Made by a program: the position numbers and the translations under genes. 29,908 nt of DNA from Corallochytrium limacisporum. Taxonomy: Eukaryota > Opisthokonta. The notes beneath the pieces are model-generated. The model had not been told where the DNA came from. It saw only the letters and a list, made by a program, of their open reading frames with translations, and made no database searches. Location: positions 26,409-56,316 of the forward strand of contig PDIP01000120.1 in the NCBI GenBank assembly GCA_002811645.1. Reading direction: 5' to 3'. Positions within the stretch are counted from its first letter, which is position 1; each line of letters begins with the position of its first letter. This document shows positions 1-8,300 of the stretch, in pieces.

Positions 1-1406
1 GGCCCCAATCGTACTCTCCCCCCAGAAGTTGGCCCCCGCCTCGCTTGTGCTCTCATCCCCTCTTCCTGCCCCTACCAAGACACCCAGTACTTGTGGTGTC
101 TTGTCTTAGCTAGTCCGCCTGTCTACATCCGGACTAAAAAATCAAGTTCATATCTTCTTTTGTTCCTACATTCCGCGCCATGGAGAGAATAGATATAATA
201 CAAAAATGTAATATAGTGTTGAACATGTTGCTTATGTAGTGATACTGGCAAACACGTCTTCGGGCCAGCTACGTCAGTAGCACAAGATGTGTTAGGATGG
301 GAGTCTATTACTCCGTTTCAAAAAGATCCATCTGGTAAAGATGAGCACCCTTTTGTACACCCGACGAAACACTGACTCAGTTTAGTGTTCCCGAAAGCCC
401 GAACTCGAACCCCTATCTCAATCGATGACACAGCCTCCTCCACCCCACCCCAGCCCCAGCGAGAATGCGACACCCGGGAGTGAACAGATTTTGCCACAAT
501 GTTTTGTCGTACGTGTACTGGAAAAAAAATAAGTGGAGGTGAGCCCTAGCAAGGACCCCACGCCTGGTACTTATAAGGAAAACGAAACCTCTGACTTGCG
601 AAGCGGACACTGACGAATCCGTGCTTCGAATTTTTTTCCTTCACTTTGGCGCAGGGGGGTGATTTGACAACCTAAATTCTTCCTCATCCCTCTTGGCTAT
701 TTCCCTATGACACGGAGGTTTGGCTTGCTGTGTACTATGCACAGCACCCGCAGACACCACCAACCCGGCCACCACAGCCACCACACAGCACGGTGCACGG
801 TGGCTGATATAAGTCTCTTTCTAATGTGTCTAAGGATGTACGGCACAGAGGTTGGCTAAGCCGTTTGTGTATTGTATTTTCTGCGACATTGAAGTACAGG
901 CGGGCGTCCACAGATCCTTTCGTGTACACGTAGTACTAAGGTAACTTGCCAAAGGCGACGGGGACTTCAGAGAATGGTGTCCTGTTGAATCCCCCTTCCT
1001 TGGAGAACGCTAGCAGTGAGGAGGACGTTGGGACGGGTCTCAACCAGAACAGCACCCACCTCTCCGGGAAAGAAAGGCAGCACTCGAAATTCTCCAGTGT
1101 CCTTCCCCCTTAGCGCTTGCAAGTTTAAAATCCCCCTCTGGGGCGCCCACAGGCCAGTCCGTTTTTGGAGATAGGATTGTAATTTTGAATGATGTGTATT
1201 TGTTGTCGCTCATGAGACTCTAACCGGATGTGTATGGCACCCAGACACGCCAGCAAGTCATGGTACAAGGGAGATCACATTCAGGCGGGCTAGCAATTAG
1301 CACTCCTGATCCTATTGTAGCATTTTTATCATTACATGGTTGTGATGAAAATTCGATAGGATAGATATGCGCCGATAATGGCAAATCCATAACGTAGATA
1401 GACATC
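1..1406. other. Gene-free left flank
   Basis: No open frame with recognisable protein character lies here on either strand; the few frames of 60-75 codons are low-complexity and look random. The stretch holds C-rich patches near its left edge, an A+T-rich patch around 190-220, and a short G6 run near 652. The last ~100 bases are A+T-rich and lead into the ATG at 1407, so they probably contain the promoter and 5' UTR of the deubiquitinase gene. I saw no RNA gene. Confidence 0.6.
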
Positions 1407-2984
1407 ATGGCTGACGTGTCCATTGACAAAGTTAAGGGATTCAAGAACCCTTACGGAGCTTCGAACTGCTTCCTTAATTGCGTGGTTCAGGTTTTGTATC
1501 GGTTGGATGAATTTCGTTGGGCATTTTCTGCCAGCAACGTAGGCGTCAATTGCCCCTGTCGTCGGGCTCAGAACGGAACCACAGATTTAGATCTTCCAGG
1601 TTGTGTTGCATGTGCCCTTCGCTTCCTTTTCGCAGAATACCGCTACGGAAAGGACAAAGTAGTCTCTACAGACCTGCTCCGGGTGGCTTTGTCTTTGAAC
1701 TACAAGAACGAAAAGAAATTCCAGATTGATGAGATGGATGATGCTTTGGAGGCCTATGGTGCTATTATGGACCGACTCCATGAGGATCAGATGAGGCAGC
1801 TAGGACGCACGGGTGAGTGTCAAGTCGGAGCCGATGATGCCTGCGTAGCCCATCGGAAGGCTTGCCTTGCTCTGGAATACGAGGCACATTGCGAGGGATG
1901 TAACTACGTGAAGAAAGTTTCGGAGATTGACACTTTCTCGTATCTCATTTCCTCCCTCCAAATGATCCCGGACGGGCCTGCGCCTACCACAAACGGAACG
2001 AACGGAATCGATGCAGCAGACAAGCGGCGGGAACGAAGCGTGTCTCCGAAACCGGACAACGCTAGACGGAAGCATCGTGATATTCGAAGCAAACTAAAAT
2101 ACCAATTCAAGAAGGTCGATAAGGCATTTGAAGAAGCAGGCAACACAATTTCAGATGCGTTTACGTTACGCGATTCGAGATCATCAAAGCCTTCTCCCAA
2201 GGATCCGAAGAAATCGTCACTCAGTTCATCACCGTCCAGCACCCCGCCGAGAGTTGATTCTCAGAACAGTAGTGGCAGTGAGCAGCCAGGGCCCCGGCAA
2301 TCAGCGTCAGGCATTCGTATGGTACGTCATCCCAAGACAGTGGAATCTGATCCACCTAAGCGCCCTTCACTAGGGAGGAGGGAATCCATTAAAATATCTC
2401 GCTTGGATCTGGATGCCAATGTGTCCCCGTTTGTGAAGGCCATCCGTGGCACGGTAGACTATGTTGCGGGGGGCAAGTGCCCAAACGGACATGATGCTGA
2501 GGTGGTAATTGCCTTGACCCATGTCCCCATCATCCTGGCTTTGGGTATTGCGTGGGATTACAACCCTTCTCCGGCGGATAAGAGGGCCGTGGCCAATGCA
2601 ATTGAGACCACACTTAACGTGACTGAGGCATTTAGTGGTACGGAACGTCGAGCGGAAACCACTCGTGTGCTTCGGGGCCTGATTTTATACTATGGCATGC
2701 ACTACATATCTGTGGCCTTTGACACTAAGCGACTAGTTTGGTATGCCTTTGACGACGATCGCGTGGTCAAGATTGGTCGGTACTTTGACGATGTGCGGAA
2801 GTACATAATAAGGAACGGTTACCAGCCGTCAGTGCTTTTCTACAGCACTGATGTATTGCGTCCTGGTTACAAACGGGAGCTTCCACCGCAGATCTCCGAC
2901 CTAAGCCTACAGTCTGTTCAGGACAAGAAGCTGATGATGCGCAAGGCCAACGAATTGATCAAGAAAGAGGGCAGGTACCGGTGA
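1407..2984 (+). CDS. USP53/USP54-type ubiquitin C-terminal hydrolase
   Basis: This 525-residue protein has the papain-like USP fold signatures and is expected to cleave ubiquitin from proteins. The Cys box is at residues 17-28 (GASNCFLNCVVQ), with Cys21 as the likely nucleophile. The His box is at 428-438 (YYGMHYISVAF), with His432, followed by WYAFDDD, where Asp449 or Asp450 could be the third residue. A finger-like CEGC pair (162-165) and CPNGH (358-362) may bind zinc. The run of blocks (Cys box, a C-rich AHRKACLALEY block, IILALGIAWD, His box, then NGYQPSVLFYS) follows the vertebrate USP53/USP54 catalytic domain most closely. Residues about 190-340 form a Ser/Pro/Lys-rich insert splitting the domain. 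The start ATG at 1407 precedes the Cys box by 20 codons. The stop lies 72 bp from the stop of the convergent NSUN6-like gene. Activity is inferred, not seen. Confidence 0.85.
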   Translation: MADVSIDKVKGFKNPYGASNCFLNCVVQVLYRLDEFRWAFSASNVGVNCPCRRAQNGTTDLDLPGCVACALRFLFAEYRYGKDKVVSTDLLRVALSLNYKNEKKFQIDEMDDALEAYGAIMDRLHEDQMRQLGRTGECQVGADDACVAHRKACLALEYEAHCEGCNYVKKVSEIDTFSYLISSLQMIPDGPAPTTNGTNGIDAADKRRERSVSPKPDNARRKHRDIRSKLKYQFKKVDKAFEEAGNTISDAFTLRDSRSSKPSPKDPKKSSLSSSPSSTPPRVDSQNSSGSEQPGPRQSASGIRMVRHPKTVESDPPKRPSLGRRESIKISRLDLDANVSPFVKAIRGTVDYVAGGKCPNGHDAEVVIALTHVPIILALGIAWDYNPSPADKRAVANAIETTLNVTEAFSGTERRAETTRVLRGLILYYGMHYISVAFDTKRLVWYAFDDDRVVKIGRYFDDVRKYIIRNGYQPSVLFYSTDVLRPGYKRELPPQISDLSLQSVQDKKLMMRKANELIKKEGRYR

Positions 2985-3056
2985 ATGCTGAACATGACAA
3001 GTTATAGTGAACGTAGTATATAGTAGTAGTAAATAGGATTATGCATGAAGACTTCT

Positions 3057-4646
3057 TTAACATTCCGGTAGAAAAACTGAGGCAGTTTTGCGGAAGCGGG
3101 CGATGAAGAACCCGGGGAAGTCATCCGAGTCACGGGGATCGAAGCGAAGAACTTTGTCTGACATGTCAACACCCAACGGGTTGGCAACTTCAGGATGACT
3201 GTGGACGGAGGGCATGTCGACCGCTCTAGGTAGAAGCTCCAGGCAGTGCTTGTACTCCTCCAGCATATATTGTACCATTTCCTCATTCTCCTCGACCATG
3301 ATGGAACAGGTGGAATAGGTGAGCGTGCCACCAACCTTCAGCAGACGCAGGGCAGCCCATACAAAGTTGCGTTGCCATTTGACGTAGTGCTGGAGCTGAT
3401 CCGTAGTGTGGTGGACTACAAGTCGTGGTCGGAGTCCTGTTGCAGAGCATGGGGGGTCAAGAAGGATGCGATCAAACAGCAATTCACATGGGAAAGGACC
3501 ATGCCATTTTTTGGCACGCAACCTGGCCATGCAATCTGTGTAGTAGGCGACAGGATCATCGCCGTGTCTCACCCTTTCTCCTTCTTCTACTACTTTGGTC
3601 ATCACGCTCTGAGCTGAGTCCATGGCAAAGGCATAAAACGAGGTCATACTAGTTTCCGCACACGTATTTCGAAGTTCCCTTACCTTTGATCGACGGACAT
3701 CTGTGCCTACCAGGAAACCTTTCACATTACCTTTGGCTCTACGGTACTGTAGGGAACCAATATGTGTAAACTTTGCGCCAGGGCAGGAACACATGTCATA
3801 GATAACATCCTCAGGCTGTGGATCCACAGAGTATGCCACACAGGCGCTGGCAACGTTTTGATGGAATGTGAGTCCACGGAGAAAGCCATTGACACTAATC
3901 TGAGGATTCTCAAAGGCATGTGTACTGTTACCGTTATCGTCGCTCTGCGGGGAGAGCAGGGCATCCACTGTGACGGCCAAGCCTCTCATACCCTTGATAA
4001 TTTCCGTGCGCTCCTGAACTAGAGTGCCGATGCCCAGATACAGCAGAGCGCTGGACTCGTGGGGTAGTATATTGTAGGGTTGGGTCAGGTCCAGGACATC
4101 GATGAGGATATGCACAGGACGATTGACCTGAATGATTCGTGGGAGCACACGGATACCACCGGCGTAGATGTCAGCACCTTTGAGTACAGCCTCTCCACAC
4201 AAACGGTCAAGGATAACATAGTAGTGTCGTTGGATCGATCTCCATGCTGTCCCCACGTGACTATCCGTAGCTTTCTTGGTCACGTAGAACACGTCATCCA
4301 GACAGCTGTGAGCCCGAACTGAAACTTCTTTTCCAGAAATCTGACTTGCTGCCTTCGTAATAGCACCAAGAATGGTCTCTGAGGTGAGTTGCCATATCTC
4401 CTGACCCGGTTCCAAGACTTCTTGCCATCTTTGTGAAGTGTTACTGATGCGTATTGTGACCGGTGATGGTCTGATCAATTTGGTCCTAATCAGTTTTGCG
4501 GCACCAGGACCAAAGCTTTGCCGAAGCTTGCCTGTAAAGGCCTGACCATAGTCACCATAGCCCTCTGGCATTGGCCAGTCGTCTCCAAGTAGGAACACAT
4601 CCTGTGGGAACGGCCAGCCTTTGCGCAGACTGGGTATCCCGTCCAT
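3057..4646 (-). CDS. NSUN6: NSUN6-like tRNA cytosine-5 methyltransferase
   Basis: A 529-residue Rsm F/NSUN-family RNA m5C methyltransferase using S-adenosylmethionine. NSUN6 is known to methylate C72 of certain tRNAs and some mRNA sites. A PUA-type RNA-binding region (about 140-225, with GEAVLKGADIYAGGI) sits inside the N-terminal half, the arrangement typical of NSUN6. The Rossmann catalytic part follows: motif I is DMCSCPGAK (284-292), motif IV is FDRILLDPPC with Cys400, and motif VI is TYSTCSI with the expected nucleophile Cys447. The C-terminal block RFDP...GFFIARF also matches NSUN6. Length is slightly above the roughly 470 residues of the animal protein. Motif I deviates from the usual DMCAAPGGK. 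The ATG at 4646 is the first in frame; a TGACGTG sequence lies about 20 bp upstream (4665-4671). It is head-to-tail with the large gene to its right. Confidence 0.9.
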   Translation of the reverse strand: MDGIPSLRKGWPFPQDVFLLGDDWPMPEGYGDYGQAFTGKLRQSFGPGAAKLIRTKLIRPSPVTIRISNTSQRWQEVLEPGQEIWQLTSETILGAITKAASQISGKEVSVRAHSCLDDVFYVTKKATDSHVGTAWRSIQRHYYVILDRLCGEAVLKGADIYAGGIRVLPRIIQVNRPVHILIDVLDLTQPYNILPHESSALLYLGIGTLVQERTEIIKGMRGLAVTVDALLSPQSDDNGNSTHAFENPQISVNGFLRGLTFHQNVASACVAYSVDPQPEDVIYDMCSCPGAKFTHIGSLQYRRAKGNVKGFLVGTDVRRSKVRELRNTCAETSMTSFYAFAMDSAQSVMTKVVEEGERVRHGDDPVAYYTDCMARLRAKKWHGPFPCELLFDRILLDPPCSATGLRPRLVVHHTTDQLQHYVKWQRNFVWAALRLLKVGGTLTYSTCSIMVEENEEMVQYMLEEYKHCLELLPRAVDMPSVHSHPEVANPLGVDMSDKVLRFDPRDSDDFPGFFIARFRKTASVFLPEC

Positions 4647-4789
4647 AACTTGATTCGAAATTACTGACGTGCCCGCGGCCAGAATCCCAGATGTCGCCGT
4701 GCACCCATGCCGTATTCAACCAAAGGTGTCGTCAGTGGTAGTGCGTAATTGAAGTAGTCTTACGGGTCTACATACGGAGCTAAAAGCCT

Positions 4790-5371
4790 TTATTTGATAT
4801 CCTTTTCAAATGTTGTGCGCGTCGGGTACTGTTCCCCTCTCCCCAGCATCTTATCTAGGAGAATGCACAGTTGTTGGTCCCGTGGAGAGCGCAGAATTTG
4901 CATCTGGGGGAATGCAGAAGTAGTACTACCACGACGCGATGACAAGCCAACTGTTAAGCCATTCGATCCCTGCGGGCTACCAGGATCACGCACTGCTTGC
5001 GTCTCGTATTGTGGCTGGGCCGGGGAGGCACGCAGTTTGCGAGCGGAGGTCACGGGGATGTCTTCAGTACTGCTACACTGGGGACTGAACGCACAAAAGA
5101 ACTGTTGAAGTGCCAACATTAGGGCAGTCTTTCCGGACGACGCACGATTGCTGTCCGGGTACACCAACAAAGGTGCACTTTCCGCAAAGATTTGTACGTC
5201 AAGATGCTCTTCCAGATATTCCCGGTATGTCACATCTCGCTGGTTAAGGTAGTTGTCAACCTGAGAAGTGACGCTGTACGAGGCTGTGCGCTGTGCATGG
5301 CGGAGATCTGCATTGGTCATCGCCCTCAAGGATGCAGCCTCAATGCGGCCGAGGCTCCCCTCGTTGCACAC
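4790..5371 (-). CDS. Shifted-frame continuation of the large propeller gene, or small overlapping ORF
   Basis: A 193-codon open frame overlaps the last 32 bp of the large gene in the frame reached by skipping one base. Its most upstream start codon is a GTG, and the first ATG is at 5320, which would give 176 residues. The alternative frame stays open for at least ten codons above the overlap, so a change of frame could occur anywhere there. The sequence looks like real protein: a charged helical stretch (SQVDNYLNQRDVTYREYLEE), an SGKTALMLALQQFF segment, then a Ser/Pro-rich tail ending LLDKMLGRGEQYPTRTTFEKDIK. SGKT alone is not a Walker A motif here. I read it as the probable true C terminus of the upstream gene, separated by an indel, a programmed +1 shift or a tiny intron. 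An independent gene is possible. Function is unknown. Confidence 0.5.
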   Translation of the reverse strand: MCNEGSLGRIEAASLRAMTNADLRHAQRTASYSVTSQVDNYLNQRDVTYREYLEEHLDVQIFAESAPLLVYPDSNRASSGKTALMLALQQFFCAFSPQCSSTEDIPVTSARKLRASPAQPQYETQAVRDPGSPQGSNGLTVGLSSRRGSTTSAFPQMQILRSPRDQQLCILLDKMLGRGEQYPTRTTFEKDIK

Positions 5372-8300
5372 GATCGGCCTCTCTGAAGAAATCCTCGAAC
5401 CGACGCTCCAAGGACCATTGAAAATCTTCCTGTACCACCTCTGGACTACGGGGTTTCTTGGCCTTGACGGGTCGGGCAGTACCTATGACCTTGTCCAGCA
5501 CCATCGGTGGCTGATAGGGATTTATCTCCCAGTCCCATAACCTATGGCGCTGTTCGACACTCTCAAAATTGGCCTGAGCATGGCGACGGGGAATGGTGTC
5601 TGCAAAGCACTCGCCTGAGGGGAAGGGAGGGGATCCAGGCCGAGGGTAACGGAAATCACGCACATTAGTGGGGCCAGATTCTGGCTGATACGGATCGGCC
5701 TGTGTCTCCATCTGTGCACCGCCGGCTGGTGATCGTACCGGTCTTTCATGCTCTAACAGATCCATGCCCATCTGCAGATCTTCCTCCTCGAGATACTCTA
5801 TGTCACTCACTGCCAAGTATCCTTTCTTGCCGTCGAGCAAGTCTTGATCGACAAGAAGTGGCTTGTTGTGGTCAATGTCAGCCTGGATGATTCGATTCAC
5901 ACTGTGTGTGGTTGGTCCGTAAACAGGTTCTGGAGTTGGATCCCGGTGAAAGTCGTCACGTCCAGCCCTAGGATCTGGTTCTCCGAGCAATAAAAGGAAA
6001 TCTTGTTCTGCCATCGGAGGTGGGCCTCGCGGCAAATCAAACAAGCGAAGCTGTTCACACGTGGGAGCAGCAGGTGACGGAGGCTTTCTCAAAATCTCTA
6101 GAGGCAGCTGCTCTTGCAACTCTTCTTGATGCTCTGCGGTGGCTGCCATGAGCATGTGGGCAGCATTATGTGTAGTACTCCACGCTGGATGACATTCCTC
6201 TGGCTCTGGATCATCATAGTGAGGTACGAGCAACTCCTCTTCATAGTCTCCGAGAAGTCGCAGAGTGGAACGTAGATGGTCCGCAGTGATGTCCAAATCC
6301 GCAACTTGTAGCTCGCTCCCTTGGTCAGAGAGAGTTTGCTTCGGCCGATATCCTTCTAGATTGATCTCATTACTGTGAGCTGTGTGTAGACGCATGAGGT
6401 AGATATCATCAATAGGCGCATAGTGTAAAGTTGGTTCCTTGAGCATGTTCACTTCTGATTGGTCTCCAGAGTGATCTGCGCTTGTTCTTCGTTCCCATCG
6501 GAGCTGCCGGCTATTTAAACCCGGTGATCTCGTTTCTTCTGCGGCACGTCCATCCTGATCCATAGTATCCCTTACCCCTGCTATGCGGTACGATCGATCA
6601 GTCTCTGTGGGTGATATGGCTGATATGGACTTGGCCAACAAATGATGTTGTGCAGATTGCTCCTCCTTCAGTTCTTTGAACGCCTGGCGAAGCTGTTGAA
6701 GAGAAGATGCGACTTCGCGGAGGTACACTTCAGTGGCCACGTTCATGACTGTCTTCTCTCGTGGCTCTTCCGCTGGTTCTGCCGCGGAGATCTTCTTTGC
6801 TGTCTTTATCGTCCGTTTGTTTTCCTTGTCGTCATCGTGTCGCATCCTTGGATGCTGCACTCGCAACAGGGCTTCGGTGGGATCGGGATGAGGGACCTGA
6901 TCCTTTGGTTTGCAGAGGAGACTAGTGATGGTCTCTGGGTCCCAAGTTTCCTTCAGTTGTTGCCGTCGCAGCCAGTACACCGAGTTCGCAAGTGCAAATC
7001 CGTCCAGCTTCAGCGTGGTTTCGTCTTCCAATCCAAACTTGCACAGACTCGTCAGTAGTTGTTTACTGTTCCTCGTTGCACCCAGAACGGTTGGCCAGTG
7101 AACAATGGGGGCCGTCTTGTCTGTCGGGAATGTCTTACGTGGAATTTCATCAATTTGGGTACCCAGAGCAGTTATGAAGTCCAGATAGGGTGGACATGTC
7201 TCAAGATAATCTTGAAGAGCAGGGATTACGAATGTGGGATTGGTGTGAGGAGAGACAGAAAATTCCATCTTTGTAGACACTCCGTGTGCCTGTTTAAAGA
7301 GCGATTTCACAGTGTCCCGTGCCTTTGCTGACAAATTTTTCATTTCCAAGACCTGACGCACTATGTGGTCAAATCCCATTGGATGCAATAACCCGCCGTA
7401 GCAAAGGAGCATGGACAGTCTTCCGACCACCTTACGCTCATATGCGCGATGTCTATCCGAAGATTCAACGCCGCCCTCGGCTCTTTTCATGGCCATTAAC
7501 ATGCGCCAATCATCTGCAAACCTGAATCGCAAATAGAAGGCATGTAGTGCAAACACAAAACTTCGGAATTCCCGATCGAAATGCCCTACATTCTGTAGGA
7601 CATTGCTGTCGTACACAGGAATGCATTGGTCATGAAGAGCGGCCCGATTGGCGTCGACAGGATGACCGATGTGTGCACGCAGTCTTTGTAGAAGTGGGTG
7701 AAACATGTCGCATTTCCTGAATGCTTCACAGAGAAGAGAGAGCCAGTAAAGAGCGCGTTTTTCTCTGGTTTGGTATGCTTCTGCAGAGTGTAACGCAGCC
7801 GTCTCAATTACTACGCACAGAGGACGGCTGGTCAAGCCGGCATTGTGCGCCTCGCTGTGGCCCGGAAGAATCGGAAGCGAGCTCATGATCAGCCTGAATT
7901 CGTATAAAATTGCCCTTGTCAGGGATCTCACAACAGATGGCATACCAGCTAGCAGACATAAATGCCAAAGCTTGGCTAATGATGTGACGTCTCGATCTGC
8001 TATGCATTTCTGTCCCAACGTCAATGCTGCAGACTTTGCCATGGTAAAGCCCATGTGTTCTTCACCTATTATTGGCGAAAGTTTTGCAAAAGTGCGGGCA
8101 ATGACAAAACTAGATCGATAGGCACCGGCTGATTCGGCAATGGCTGAACCCAGTACCCAGTCGTTCGCGAGAAGGGCAGAATTCATCGCAATACTGACAC
8201 TCCTTTGCCAACCACCAAACCGTTCGATCATGGACCTGCGACGATCATTGGAGGCATCAAGTTTCTTTGCTAGTTTTCGGAGGTATTCACGAAACATTTT

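Noticed and set aside
400-425. Possible minus-strand tRNA T-arm (GGGTTCGAG on the reverse strand)
   Set aside because: The flanking bases do not form a T-stem, and no matching acceptor or anticodon arm is visible.
5040-5120. SGKT in the shifted-frame ORF read as a Walker A motif
   Set aside because: The preceding glycines of GxxxxGK[ST] are missing and no Walker B follows.
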